NCBI RefSeq assembly: GCF_035317345.1
Contig: NZ_JAYKTU010000002.1
DNA length: 64,000 bases
Strand: one strand, 5' to 3'
DNA from: Cellvibrio fontiphilus
GTDB lineage: Bacteria > Pseudomonadota > Gammaproteobacteria > Pseudomonadales > Cellvibrionaceae
How positions within the stretch are numbered: position 1 is the stretch's first letter; every line of letters starts with the position of its first letter. Shown here piece after piece: positions 1-9,702 of the stretch. The notes under the pieces are model-generated. The model had not been told where the DNA came from and ran no database searches. It saw nothing but the letters and a program-made list of their open reading frames with translations. The position numbers and the translations under genes were made by a program.

Positions 1-474
1 TTGCAAGAGTTTTTCTGTGGTAGTTTCAAGGTTGGTAAGCAGCCGAATTTGCTCTAGAACGGGCACCCTCAGCAGTTGAGCCTCATCAATCAGGAGCACC
101 GTCTTGCGCCCTTTGCGGTGGTTATTGAGCAAAAAAACATTGAGTGCATCAGTGAGATTTTTTACCGTCAACTCATCATCAATATAGCTAACCCCCAACT
201 CATCACAAATCGTGGACAGCAGTTCCGGCGCATTAGCAGTAGGGTTGAGAATAATCGCTATGTCGGTGTTATCAGGCAGCTGCTCCAGCAAGCAGCGAAC
301 AATTGTTGTTTTACCCGTTCCGACTTCGCCCGTGAGCATCACAAAACCACCGTTTTGAATGCCGTAGAGCAAGTGAGCCAAGGCTTCCCTATGCTGGTCG
401 CTCATAAAGAGATAGCGCGGGTTTACAGCGATTGAGAAGGCAGGTTCTTTCAACCCAAAAAATTCGTGATACAT
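1..474 (-). CDS. ExeA/GspA-type AAA+ ATPase, C-terminus cut by window edge
   Basis: Read on the minus strand from ATG at 474; 158 codons are present and the frame is still open at base 1, so the C-terminal part is missing. The protein opens MYHEFFGLKEPAF, the usual start of ExeA/GspA-family ATPases. Walker A is GEVGTGKTT (residues 49-57) and Walker B is VLLIDEA (126-132). Known members either help assemble the type II secretion secretin through peptidoglycan or are general secretion-pathway ATPases of unclear role. Which of these applies cannot be decided because the C-terminal region, where a peptidoglycan-binding domain would be, lies outside the window. No operon partner is visible. Confidence 0.85.
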   Translation of the reverse strand, partial: MYHEFFGLKEPAFSIAVNPRYLFMSDQHREALAHLLYGIQNGGFVMLTGEVGTGKTTIVRCLLEQLPDNTDIAIILNPTANAPELLSTICDELGVSYIDDELTVKNLTDALNVFLLNNHRKGRKTVLLIDEAQLLRVPVLEQIRLLTNLETTTEKLLQ

Positions 475-589
475 AAGCGCAGCGTGGCACAGTTATTATG
501 AATGACTCGATGGGCCGGAATAATAACAGGCCTGACTACATCAAGGCAGCATCTTCTTGGGGGCAACCCGCCCAGATATCATCAGCCAG

Positions 590-1993
590 CTAGAAATGCA
601 CACCTGAACCGCGGGTTGCGACCACAGCCTCAATCTGATGTTGCGACCAGAGCGCTTTTGCCAGAGTTTGTAACGCTTCGGGTTCCCCGTGAACCAGATA
701 AAAACGCGGACTTGAAGTAAAAGCCGCAGCCCAATTCAACAGTTGCTGTTGACCCGCGTGAGCGGAAAAGCCGCCCAGGGTATGAATTTTGGCGCGCACC
801 ATAATTTCCTGGCCAAATAATTTGATCTTTTTAACTCCGTTGACCAGGATCCGCCCCAGCGTTCCTTGAGCTTGAAAACCGACAAAAACAACGTGGGTAT
901 TCTTTTGCCAGAGACGGTGTTTAAAGTGATGGCGAATCCGCCCACCGGTACACATACCACTACCGGCAATGATAATGGCTCCGTTTTTCACCCGATTAAG
1001 TGCAATGGACTCTTCTACACTTGCGGTAATAGTCAGACAAGGGAGAAATTCACTGAGGGTGCGGCTGCGATATGCGTTCATCAAAGCGCGATCGCGAGCA
1101 TGCCAGTCGTGGCGCATTTGGTCATACACTTCGGTAACAGCGCCTCCCATCGGGCTATCCAGATAAACACGCCAGCCATTTAATTTGCCTTGGTGATACA
1201 TAAGGCCCAGTTGAAATAGCAACTCCTGAGTCCGGCCTATGGCAAACGCTGGTATAAGGATGTTACCGCCGTCTGCCGCAGCTTGTGCCAGCACCTGCTC
1301 GAACTCGACGATGGTATCGTCAAAAGAGCGATGATTGCGATCTCCATAAGTCCCCTCCATGACAACCACATCTGCATGACGCAATTGGGTCGGTTCAGGC
1401 ATGAGCGACGTATCCGGGTTACCCAAATCACCGGAGAAAACTAACGTCCTTGCGGTATCGCCCTGCCCCATGTGCAACTCCACTATCGCCGACCCAATAA
1501 TATGGCCGGCATCATGAAATACCAGTTTTAGCCCAGGCCCAACAGCTTGGGTAACACCATAGTTAACAGGCTCACAAAGGTCCAAGGTGCGCTCAACATC
1601 AAGGTCATCGTACTCAGGCCTCAACGGCTCATGTCCAGCTCGCTCTCGACGCAGGTTTTCATAATCCAAGTCGCGCAGATAAAGGCTGAGTGCATCTTTT
1701 AATAGAATGGGCAACAACCGCGCGGTTCCTTCGGTGCAGTGGATGCTCCCACGAAATCCACCGCGTACCAACCGTGGCAGACGTCCACTGTGATCCAGAT
1801 GGGCATGGGACAATATCACCGCATCAATCGCTGCAGGATCGAAGTCAAACTTTTGGTCTCCTCCCTCTTCACCCTGCAAGATCCCACAGTCCAATAGGTA
1901 ACGTTTGCCAGCGGTCTCCATTAAATGGCAAGAACCTGTCACTTCTTGAGCGGCGCCAAGAAAATTGAGCTGGTGCGTTTTTATACTGGTCAT
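590..1993 (-). CDS. MBL-fold beta-CASP RNA exonuclease/hydrolase
   Basis: A 467-residue cytoplasmic protein of the metallo-beta-lactamase/beta-CASP family (the CPSF73/Ysh1-like group of bacterial RNA-processing nucleases). The N-terminus LNFLGAAQEVTGSCHL is typical of the family. The zinc-binding motif HAHLDH is at residues 63-68 and the later beta-CASP region carries GSGMCTGGRI and GGFSAHAGQ. Length matches the usual 450-470 residues. The start is well supported by AAGGAG five bases before ATG at 1993. It stands alone, divergent from the GH16 gene. RNA substrate cannot be predicted from sequence. Confidence 0.9.
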   Translation of the reverse strand: MTSIKTHQLNFLGAAQEVTGSCHLMETAGKRYLLDCGILQGEEGGDQKFDFDPAAIDAVILSHAHLDHSGRLPRLVRGGFRGSIHCTEGTARLLPILLKDALSLYLRDLDYENLRRERAGHEPLRPEYDDLDVERTLDLCEPVNYGVTQAVGPGLKLVFHDAGHIIGSAIVELHMGQGDTARTLVFSGDLGNPDTSLMPEPTQLRHADVVVMEGTYGDRNHRSFDDTIVEFEQVLAQAAADGGNILIPAFAIGRTQELLFQLGLMYHQGKLNGWRVYLDSPMGGAVTEVYDQMRHDWHARDRALMNAYRSRTLSEFLPCLTITASVEESIALNRVKNGAIIIAGSGMCTGGRIRHHFKHRLWQKNTHVVFVGFQAQGTLGRILVNGVKKIKLFGQEIMVRAKIHTLGGFSAHAGQQQLLNWAAAFTSSPRFYLVHGEPEALQTLAKALWSQHQIEAVVATRGSGVHF

Positions 1994-2255
1994 AACAACT
2001 CCTTACTCGCGTGATGTTTGCACAGGAACACTGCTGCAAGCCAGGTTAGCTATCCCGCATCTCAGCGCCGTGCCACTTTATGGAGCTTAGCAGCTAAAGT
2101 AGTTGTCATCTGTGGCACTGGTGTTCCAGTTTTGTGCAAATATCCCATGTTTAAAAGCCAGCCCAAACTGGCACACATTTTCATGAACCCTGTGCAACCA
2201 TAAATTAAACAAAGCTATTTCAACCCCCAAAGGCTGATTAATTGACGAGGAACTC

Positions 2256-3200
2256 ATGACCAAAGCCCAGAACAATAAGTACCTGCAAAACCTTACTTTC
2301 TGGTTCATTGCCAGCCTTGGTATACATGCCCAAAGTGAAGAAAGCCTGATTACCTACCCAGGTTATACCGGCGAATATGCCGGCTATACGCTCAAGGTGG
2401 ATGAGCGTTTTAATGCGCTGGACAACAACCTATGGCGCAAGGGGGATGGCGCCGTAGGGCATGAATCCGACTGTCGCTTTACCCCTCAGGGTGTCGTAAT
2501 TCGTGATGGCGTACTGAATCTCATCGTCAACAAAGAAAAAGTACCCGCCAGTTGGTCAGAGGATCATCAACAGAAAAAGCGCGCCTACGGCTACTCCTGC
2601 GGTGAACTGCGCACCGCACCAGAGAAATCAGTCAAGTACGGCCGCTTTGAAACCCGCATGAAGGCACCTGCACGAGCCACCGCCAGTGGTTATATTTCGT
2701 CACTTTTCACTTATGTAAATAGCGGCTCGCCGCGCGAGTGGGAGGAGATTGATATCGAATTGGAGGGCGGCCGCCCCGATAAGTTTCAGGCCAACCTAAT
2801 CTATGGTTTGGATACACCCAACTGGGTCGCCACCCGTGAATGGGGCGCATGGGAGGACAAAATCGAGGTAGGACCAGTGGACAAATGGCGCGTCTTTGCC
2901 ATCGAATGGACCCCCAGCTTCATTAAATGGTACGTAGACGGCAAGCTGGTCAAGACTCTAGATCAAAGCGAGCTGGACTGTATACCTGAATGCGCGCCGG
3001 GGCAGAAAAAGCCTACCCCCATTCCAGATAACCTGACTTCATTGATGATGAATTTCTGGATTCCCAACGATGAGATTCAGGATGTCTTCGGCGGTAACAA
3101 AAAGCACAACTCTTACCCCATGGTGACCCAATACGACTGGATTCGCATTTATGAAATGAATGAGCATCCGCTTGCTAACTACGCCGTCAAAAGCGAGTAG
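2256..3200 (+). CDS. secreted GH16 family beta-glucanase
   Basis: A 314-residue exported glycoside hydrolase. Residues 1-25 form a plausible signal peptide ending near IHAQSEE. The GH16 catalytic signature EIDIE is at residues 164-168: by family knowledge the first Glu is the nucleophile and the last the acid/base, with Asp166 assisting. No carbohydrate-binding module is attached, in contrast to the xylanolytic enzymes at 25.8-33.3 kb. GH16 covers lichenases, laminarinases, agarases and carrageenases. The short, single-domain layout fits a lichenase or related beta-glucanase, but substrate is not certain. A strong terminator follows at 3264. Confidence 0.85.
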   Translation: MTKAQNNKYLQNLTFWFIASLGIHAQSEESLITYPGYTGEYAGYTLKVDERFNALDNNLWRKGDGAVGHESDCRFTPQGVVIRDGVLNLIVNKEKVPASWSEDHQQKKRAYGYSCGELRTAPEKSVKYGRFETRMKAPARATASGYISSLFTYVNSGSPREWEEIDIELEGGRPDKFQANLIYGLDTPNWVATREWGAWEDKIEVGPVDKWRVFAIEWTPSFIKWYVDGKLVKTLDQSELDCIPECAPGQKKPTPIPDNLTSLMMNFWIPNDEIQDVFGGNKKHNSYPMVTQYDWIRIYEMNEHPLANYAVKSE

Positions 3201-3263
3201 TTAGTACCCCTGTTATTTATCTTTAGTTGTTCTTCTATTGTTTTCTAATGCTCTCCCCCATTC

Positions 3264-3290
3264 AGCCGATGCACCAGCATCGGCTTTTTT
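3264..3290 (+). terminator. rho-independent terminator after GH16 gene
   Basis: Nine-base-pair perfect stem AGCCGATGC/GCATCGGCT with an ACCA loop, followed by six T. Confidence 0.9.
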
Positions 3291-3465
3291 ACGTATAAGC
3301 CAAGAGGTGCAAAACACTCCCGTTTTCACCAGCTACCACGCGCCGTAGTTCGATTGCCCGACCAGCCCCAAATTGATACCATTGCCGCCTTTTTAAGCAG
3401 GCAACCTGCAGCCATCGAATCTCCCGCCTTTTTTATTGTTTGATTTCCAATCACAGAGAGCTTTT

Positions 3466-6375
3466 ATGTCAGTTGATTTTCGTTCAGCTTCCCTTTCGGT
3501 TTTGTCTTATAACGACGAGTTTGTGCAACGTCATATCGGACCGGATGACCGTCAAACCGCCGCTATGCTAGCCACGTTGGGGCTGGGTTCCGTCAAGGAG
3601 TTGATTGACAAAACTGTGCCGGAAAATATCCGTCTCAAGGGCGAAATGGCGCTAGGCGAAGCGATGACCGAAGCCAATGCATTGGCACAATTAAAAGCCA
3701 TCGCCAGCAAAAATAAAATTTTTAAAAGCTACATTGGCATGGGTTATCACGACACCCACGTACCTCATGTAGTGCTGCGTAATGTGCTCGAAAACCCGGG
3801 TTGGTACACCGCTTACACGCCCTACCAGCCAGAAATTGCCCAGGGTCGTTTGGAAGCGCTGCTCAATTACCAGCAAATGATTATCGACCTGACCGGTATG
3901 GACATGGCAAACGCCTCCATGCTGGATGAAGGCACCGCCGCGGCCGAAGCCATGGCCATGTGTAAACGCCAAAACAAAAAGAGCAAATCCGATGTGTTCT
4001 TTGTGGATGCCGATACCCATCCACAAACCATATCAGTCGTCAAAACCCGTGCGGAACACTTTGGCTTTGAGGTAGAGGTGGCACCTATTGAGCAATTGGC
4101 TGCCGGCGATTATTTTGGCGCCCTACTCTCCTACCCCGGCTCGAGCGGTCAGATTCGCGATTTAACTGCCATTATCGACACCGCACACACCAACAACGCT
4201 TTGGTGACAGTGGCTTCTGACCCTATGGCATTGATGCTGCTCAAATCCCCCGGTGCGATGGGTGCCGATGTAGTGATCGGTACCAACCAGCGCTTTGGTG
4301 TGCCCATGGGCTTTGGCGGCCCACATGCTGGCTTCTTCGCCTTCCGCGACGCCTATAAACGCTCAGCACCCGGCCGTATTATTGGTGTGTCCATCGACGC
4401 GCGCGGCAAGCAAGCCCTGCGCATGGCCATGCAAACCCGCGAGCAACATATCCGCCGCGAAAAAGCCAACTCCAACATTTGTACCTCTCAGGTCTTGCTG
4501 GCAGTGATGAGCGTGTTTTACGCCATCTACCACGGCCCCGAAGGTTTAAAACGCATCGCTAACCGCATTCATCGCCTCACCGCCATTGCCGCGGCGGCGC
4601 TTAAAGCCAAGGGTTTTGGCATTGCCAATGGGCAGTTCTTTGACACTATCACCGTTAATGTGGGCGATAACCAAAAAGCAATTTATCAGGCAGCACTGGC
4701 AGCTGAAATTAACCTGCGCTTGGTGGGCAGTGATTCCTTGGGCATCAGCCTGAATGAAACCACGTCGGCGGCAGACTTGGAGCAGTTGTTAGCCGTGTTT
4801 GGTGTAGCCGGTGTTGAAATAGAAGCGCTGGACGAACAAGTCAGCGCCGGTAAAAACCTCACAGCCAGCCATGCAATCCCCGCTACTCTGCTGCGCAACG
4901 ATGCCGTGCTATCGCACCCGGTATTCAACAGTTATCACAGCGAAACCGAAATGCTGCGCTACCTGAAGCGCCTGGAGTCGCGCGATATCGCCCTGAACCA
5001 AGCGATGATTCCGCTCGGTTCCTGCACCATGAAACTCAACGCCACCGCCGAGATGATTCCGGTAACCTGGCCAGAATTTGGCAAGCTGCATCCCTTCGCG
5101 CCTATCGACCAAGCGCAGGGCTACAAGGCGCTATTTGAAGAATTACAGGAAATGCTCAAAGCCTGTACTGGCTACGACGCCATCAGCCTGCAACCCAATG
5201 CCGGTTCGCAAGGTGAGTACGCTGGCCTCGTGGCGATCAAAAAATACTTTGAAAGTAAAGGCGAAACCCAGCGCGATATTTGTTTGATTCCCGCTTCCGC
5301 TCACGGCACTAACCCTGCATCTGCACAAATGGTGAGCTACAAAGTAGTGGTAGTCGCCTGTGATAGCAAAGGTAACGTCGACTTAGCCGATTTGGCCGAT
5401 AAGATCGCCACTTACGGCGACCAAATCGCCTGCATTATGGTGACCTACCCATCTACCCACGGGGTGTTTGAGGAAGGCATTACCCAGCTCTGCGATATGG
5501 TGCATGCGGTGGGCGGTCAGGTATATATCGACGGCGCCAACATGAACGCACTGGTAGGCGTTGCAGCACCGGGCAAATTCGGCGGCGACGTATCCCACCT
5601 GAACCTGCACAAAACCTTTTGCATTCCCCATGGCGGCGGTGGTCCTGGCATGGGGCCAATCGGTGTAGGCAAACATCTGGAGCCATTCCTCGCCGCTCAC
5701 CCAGTGCAAGCCGTACCCGGCACCGAGCTGAGCAATGGCACCATTTCGGCTGCCCCCTGGGGCTCGGCCAGCATCCTGCCGATCAGCTGGATGTACATCA
5801 AAATGATGGGTGCTGTAGGTATGCGCAAAGCCACCGAATACGCCATGCTGAATGCAAACTATGTAGCCAAAAAACTCGAATCGGCTTACCCGATTCTCTA
5901 CAAAGGCAGCAATGGGTTTGTCGCCCATGAATGCTTGCTGGATTTGCGCCCCTTAAAAGAAGCCAGCGGTATCAGCGAGGAAGACATCGCCAAGCGTTTG
6001 ATGGACTTTGGCTTCCACGCACCCACCATGTCCTTTCCGGTTGCCGGCACCTTGATGATCGAGCCTACCGAGTCTGAATCCAAAGCGGAATTGGATAGAT
6101 TCATTGAAGCCATGCTGATTATCCGCACGGAGATTGACCAAGTAATCAACGGCGAAATAACTGCTGAGGCCAGCGCTCTCCACAACGCGCCTCACACACA
6201 GGATGATGTAATGGACGACAACTGGACCCGCGTTTACTCCCGCGAAGTCGCCGGTCGCCCCGCTTCGTGGTTAAAAAACCACAAAGTCTGGCCAAGTGTA
6301 AACCGCATAGACAACGTCTACGGCGACCGCAATCTGGTGTGTTCATGCCCGAGCATTGATACTTATATGGAGTAA
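3466..6375 (+). CDS. gcvP: glycine dehydrogenase (P protein) of the glycine cleavage system
   Basis: A 969-residue PLP enzyme that decarboxylates glycine and passes the aminomethyl group to the lipoyl arm of GcvH. The pyridoxal lysine is K716 in HLNLHKTFCIPHGGGGPG, and the other halves of the P protein (N-terminal FVQRHIGPDD, C-terminal R-rich tail) are complete. An in-frame TTG lies upstream at 3436, but ATG at 3466 has an AGAGAG Shine-Dalgarno at the right distance and begins at the usual point. gcvT and gcvH are not adjacent, and no glycine riboswitch is visible in the 265-base leader. A bidirectional hairpin separates it from EF-G2. Confidence 0.97.
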   Translation: MSVDFRSASLSVLSYNDEFVQRHIGPDDRQTAAMLATLGLGSVKELIDKTVPENIRLKGEMALGEAMTEANALAQLKAIASKNKIFKSYIGMGYHDTHVPHVVLRNVLENPGWYTAYTPYQPEIAQGRLEALLNYQQMIIDLTGMDMANASMLDEGTAAAEAMAMCKRQNKKSKSDVFFVDADTHPQTISVVKTRAEHFGFEVEVAPIEQLAAGDYFGALLSYPGSSGQIRDLTAIIDTAHTNNALVTVASDPMALMLLKSPGAMGADVVIGTNQRFGVPMGFGGPHAGFFAFRDAYKRSAPGRIIGVSIDARGKQALRMAMQTREQHIRREKANSNICTSQVLLAVMSVFYAIYHGPEGLKRIANRIHRLTAIAAAALKAKGFGIANGQFFDTITVNVGDNQKAIYQAALAAEINLRLVGSDSLGISLNETTSAADLEQLLAVFGVAGVEIEALDEQVSAGKNLTASHAIPATLLRNDAVLSHPVFNSYHSETEMLRYLKRLESRDIALNQAMIPLGSCTMKLNATAEMIPVTWPEFGKLHPFAPIDQAQGYKALFEELQEMLKACTGYDAISLQPNAGSQGEYAGLVAIKKYFESKGETQRDICLIPASAHGTNPASAQMVSYKVVVVACDSKGNVDLADLADKIATYGDQIACIMVTYPSTHGVFEEGITQLCDMVHAVGGQVYIDGANMNALVGVAAPGKFGGDVSHLNLHKTFCIPHGGGGPGMGPIGVGKHLEPFLAAHPVQAVPGTELSNGTISAAPWGSASILPISWMYIKMMGAVGMRKATEYAMLNANYVAKKLESAYPILYKGSNGFVAHECLLDLRPLKEASGISEEDIAKRLMDFGFHAPTMSFPVAGTLMIEPTESESKAELDRFIEAMLIIRTEIDQVINGEITAEASALHNAPHTQDDVMDDNWTRVYSREVAGRPASWLKNHKVWPSVNRIDNVYGDRNLVCSCPSIDTYME

Positions 6376-6431
6376 TCCATATTATAAATACCCCCTCACT
6401 TTTGCCGAAAAAAGTGAAAGCTTGACTCAAA

Positions 6432-6466
6432 AATGTAAAAGGAGCCGTTTAGGCTCCTTTTACATT
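6432..6466. terminator. bidirectional-type terminator hairpin between gcvP and EF-G gene
   Basis: Fifteen-base-pair perfect inverted repeat with a GTTTA loop. The arms carry an A tract on the left and T tract on the right, so it would work on either strand. Confidence 0.85.
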
Positions 6467-6551
6467 GGGCATTTTGGGATAACTTCCTGTATATTACGCC
6501 GCTATTTTCAAACCCTGCTTTTCTAACCTTGCATAACATTAAGAGAGTCCT

Positions 6552-8645
6552 ATGGCTGACTTATCCCTTTACAGAAACATCGGTATCTTCGCTCACGTTG
6601 ACGCCGGTAAAACCACTACCACCGAACGTATCCTCAAGCTGACCGGTAAAATTCACAAGATCGGTGAAGTTCATGAAGGTGAATCAACTACCGACTTCAT
6701 GGTTCAGGAAGCTGAGCGCGGCATTACCATTCAGTCAGCAGCGGTTACCTGCTTCTGGAAAGGCACTCGCTTTAACGTTATCGACACCCCCGGACACGTT
6801 GACTTCACCGTTGAAGTGTATCGCTCTCTGAAAGTATTGGACGGTGGCATCGGCGTATTCTGTGGTTCTGGTGGTGTAGAGCCACAATCAGAAACCAACT
6901 GGCGCTACGCGAACGATTCTAAAGTTGCGCGTTTGATTTTCGTAAACAAGCTGGATCGTATCGGTGCTGACTTCCTGCGCGTAACTGATCAAGTTAAAAA
7001 AGTACTTGGCGCTAAACCACTGATCATGACTCTGCCAATCGGTCGTGAAGATACCTTTAAAGGTGTGGTAGATCTGCTTAGTAAAAAAGCATACATCTGG
7101 GACGACTCAGGCCTGCCAGAGAACTACACAATTACTGACATTCCAGCTGATATGGTTGACGACGTTGACATGTACCGCGATCAGATGGTTGAAAACGCTG
7201 TTGAAGCGGATGACGACCTGATGATGGCCTACATGGAAGGTGAAGAAATCTCTGTAGAAGACATCAAACGTTGTATCCGTAAAGGTACTCGCGACCTGAT
7301 GTTCTTCCCAACTTTCTGCGGCTCAGCATTTAAAAACAAAGGCATGCAATTGCTGTTGGACGCAGTTGTTGATTACCTGCCAAGCCCAACCGAAGTTAAC
7401 CCACAGCCTTTGACCGACGCAGAAGGCAATGAGACTGGTAACTACGCAATCGTATCCGCTGACGAGCCTTTCCGCGCTCTGGCATTTAAAATTATGGATG
7501 ACCGTTTTGGCGCCCTGACCTTTATCCGCATCTACTCAGGCGTACTGAACAAAGGTGACACCATCCTTAACTCTTTCACCGGCAAAACCGAACGTGTTGG
7601 CCGTATGGTAGAGATGAACGCTAATGACCGCACCGACCTGACCACTGCTCAAGCGGGCGATATCATTGCTCTGGTTGGCTTGAAGAACGTACAAACCGGT
7701 CACACCCTGTGTGATCCAAAACATGAATGTACCCTTGAGCCAATGATCTTCCCTGAGCCAGTGATCTCTATTGCTGTAACTCCAAAAGACAAGAGCATGA
7801 TCGAGAAGATGGCTACCGCCATCGGTAAGCTGGTTTCTGAAGACCCAACCTTCCGTGTTGAAACCGATCAGGATTCCGGCGAGACCATTCTGAAGGGTAT
7901 GGGTGAATTGCACCTGGATATTAAAGTGGACATCATGAAGCGCACCTACGGTGTTGAGCTGAATGTTGGTCAACCACAAGTAGCCTACCGCGAAACCATT
8001 ACCCGTGAGATCGAAGACTCCTACACCCACAAGAAGCAATCGGGTGGTTCTGGTCAGTACGGTAAGATCGACTACCGCATCCGTCCGGGTGAGCCAAACT
8101 CTGGCTTCAAGTTCACCACTACAGTTGTTGGTGGTAGCGTTCCGAAAGAATTCTACCCAGCGATTGAGAAAGGCTTCGAAGGCATGATGGGCACTGGTCC
8201 ATTGGCTGGCTTCCCGGTATTGGACGTAGAAGTTGAACTGTTCGACGGTGCATTCCACGCCGTGGACTCGTCAGCAATTGCGTTTGAAATCGCTGCAAAA
8301 GGCGCTTTCCGTCAATCTATGCCAAAAGCAGGTCCGCAACTGCTTGAGCCAATCATGAAAGTTGACGTGTTCACCCCGGAAGATCACGTAGGTGATGTAA
8401 TTGGTGACTTGAACCGTCGTCGCGGTATGATCAATGGTCAAGAAGCCGGCGTAACTGGTGTACGTATCAAGGCAGAAGTTCCGCTGTCAGAAATGTTTGG
8501 TTACATCTCTACCCTGCGCACCATGACTTCTGGCCGTGGCCAATTCTCTATGGAATTCGCTCACTACTCTCCATGCCCTGCAAACGTGGCTGAAGCAGTA
8601 ATCGCGAAAGAGAAAGAAAAGAAAGCAGCCGCTGCTAAAAACTAA
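6552..8645 (+). CDS. fusA2: elongation factor G 2 (EF-G paralogue)
   Basis: A 697-residue translational GTPase. The P loop AHVDAGKTT (residues 14-22), switch region RGITIQSAA, DTPGH and NKLD motifs are intact, followed by EF-G domains II-V. The sequence STTDFMVQEAERG differs from canonical FusA (usually TDWMEQE) and resembles the second EF-G copy found in Vibrio and relatives. It is not next to rpsL, rpsG or tuf, so it is probably not the str-operon copy. EF-G2 proteins are active GTPases whose division of labour with EF-G1 (translocation versus ribosome recycling or stress) varies. Terminators lie on both sides, so it is monocistronic. Confidence 0.9.
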   Translation: MADLSLYRNIGIFAHVDAGKTTTTERILKLTGKIHKIGEVHEGESTTDFMVQEAERGITIQSAAVTCFWKGTRFNVIDTPGHVDFTVEVYRSLKVLDGGIGVFCGSGGVEPQSETNWRYANDSKVARLIFVNKLDRIGADFLRVTDQVKKVLGAKPLIMTLPIGREDTFKGVVDLLSKKAYIWDDSGLPENYTITDIPADMVDDVDMYRDQMVENAVEADDDLMMAYMEGEEISVEDIKRCIRKGTRDLMFFPTFCGSAFKNKGMQLLLDAVVDYLPSPTEVNPQPLTDAEGNETGNYAIVSADEPFRALAFKIMDDRFGALTFIRIYSGVLNKGDTILNSFTGKTERVGRMVEMNANDRTDLTTAQAGDIIALVGLKNVQTGHTLCDPKHECTLEPMIFPEPVISIAVTPKDKSMIEKMATAIGKLVSEDPTFRVETDQDSGETILKGMGELHLDIKVDIMKRTYGVELNVGQPQVAYRETITREIEDSYTHKKQSGGSGQYGKIDYRIRPGEPNSGFKFTTTVVGGSVPKEFYPAIEKGFEGMMGTGPLAGFPVLDVEVELFDGAFHAVDSSAIAFEIAAKGAFRQSMPKAGPQLLEPIMKVDVFTPEDHVGDVIGDLNRRRGMINGQEAGVTGVRIKAEVPLSEMFGYISTLRTMTSGRGQFSMEFAHYSPCPANVAEAVIAKEKEKKAAAAKN

Positions 8646-8666
8646 GTTTTAGCAAAGGCAAAAAAG

Positions 8667-8698
8667 GCCCCGCCAGTGAAAGCTAGCGGGGCTTTTTA
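8667..8698 (+). terminator. rho-independent terminator after EF-G2
   Basis: GCCCCGC/GCGGGGC stem followed by TTTTTATT. Confidence 0.9.
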
Positions 8699-8808
8699 TT
8701 TGCGCGCTGATACAGTTGCACAACCACCGCAAGAATCGGGTCGTATCATGAGAGAGACTTATTCATACTGAATACTCGTATAGAGCAACAGCCCGTGGAG
8801 CCCTGAGT

Positions 8809-9699
8809 ATGATGCAGCAAGAACTCGATTACGCGCGCATCGAAGCCGCTATTTATTACATTAAAGATAACCTTCACGCCCAGCCTTCGTTGGAAGAAAT
8901 TGCCGCTGCCGTAAAGTTGAGTCCTTCTCACTTCCAAAAGTTATTTAGCGAATGGGCGGGTGTAAGCCCCAAAAAGTTTACCCAATACCTCACACTGCAA
9001 TACGCCAAATCCCTAGTGAAAAACCAGAACAGCAGTTTGCTGGACGCTGCGCTGGCAAGCGGCTTGTCGGGCACCGGCAGACTGCACGATTTATTTGTCA
9101 ACATCGAAGCGATGACTCCTGGACAATTTAAACAGGGTGGCGCTGGTTTGACCATTCGCTACAGTTTTGGCCATAGCCAATTTGGTGATTTCATAATTGC
9201 ATCAACAACAAAAGGGATCTGTCATTTATTTTTTGCCACCGACAGGGAACGAGCAATTAAAAATCTCAACCTTCATTTTCCCAATGCAAAGCTGGAAGCG
9301 GGCATTGATGATCATCAACAACAAGCAATTACTTTTTTCCACCAGGGTTGGCATCAACCTGCACAGATAAAACTGCATCTATCGGCTACACCCTTTCAAT
9401 TAAAAGTTTGGGAAAGTTTGCTAAAAATCCCAATGGGAAATCTGGCAACTTATGGATATATAGCGAAAAGCATTCAAGCCCCCCAAGCTGCTCGTGCGGT
9501 GGGCACAGCTATTGGAAGCAACCCTATAGCTTATTTAATTCCCTGTCACAGGGTGATACAAGCCAGCGGGCGCTTGGGTGGATATATGTGGGGCGAAACC
9601 CGCAAATCCGCCATGATCGGTTGGGAAGCGTCACAGCTATGCAAGACTTTACCTGCACAATCGACAGACGACTTAACAGCTAAATTATTAGCGGATTAA
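8809..9699 (+). CDS. AraC-type HTH / O6-methylguanine-DNA methyltransferase fusion (Ada-like)
   Basis: A 296-residue protein with an AraC-type helix-turn-helix pair (residues about 8-110) joined to an Ogt/AdaB methyltransferase. The suicide acceptor cysteine is C246 in IPCHRVI. The Zn-binding N-terminal domain of true Ada, which removes methyl phosphotriesters and switches Ada into an activator, is absent. How it senses damage is therefore unclear; the alkylated Ogt domain could serve. GGAG lies eight bases before ATG at 8809. The gene is followed after three bases by alkB, so the two form an alkylation-repair operon. Confidence 0.93.
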   Translation: MMQQELDYARIEAAIYYIKDNLHAQPSLEEIAAAVKLSPSHFQKLFSEWAGVSPKKFTQYLTLQYAKSLVKNQNSSLLDAALASGLSGTGRLHDLFVNIEAMTPGQFKQGGAGLTIRYSFGHSQFGDFIIASTTKGICHLFFATDRERAIKNLNLHFPNAKLEAGIDDHQQQAITFFHQGWHQPAQIKLHLSATPFQLKVWESLLKIPMGNLATYGYIAKSIQAPQAARAVGTAIGSNPIAYLIPCHRVIQASGRLGGYMWGETRKSAMIGWEASQLCKTLPAQSTDDLTAKLLAD

Positions 9700-9702
9700 T
9701 CA

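Noticed and set aside
3291..3465. glycine riboswitch in the gcvP leader
   Set aside because: I looked for the paired glycine aptamer cores on the plus strand and found neither; the leader is short and mostly unstructured.
5383..5928. 181-codon minus-strand frame inside gcvP
   Set aside because: Antisense shadow of a universally conserved enzyme region including the PLP lysine.
7536..8258. 240-codon minus-strand frame inside the EF-G2 gene
   Set aside because: Antisense shadow of a strongly conserved gene; composition follows the codon pattern of EF-G2.
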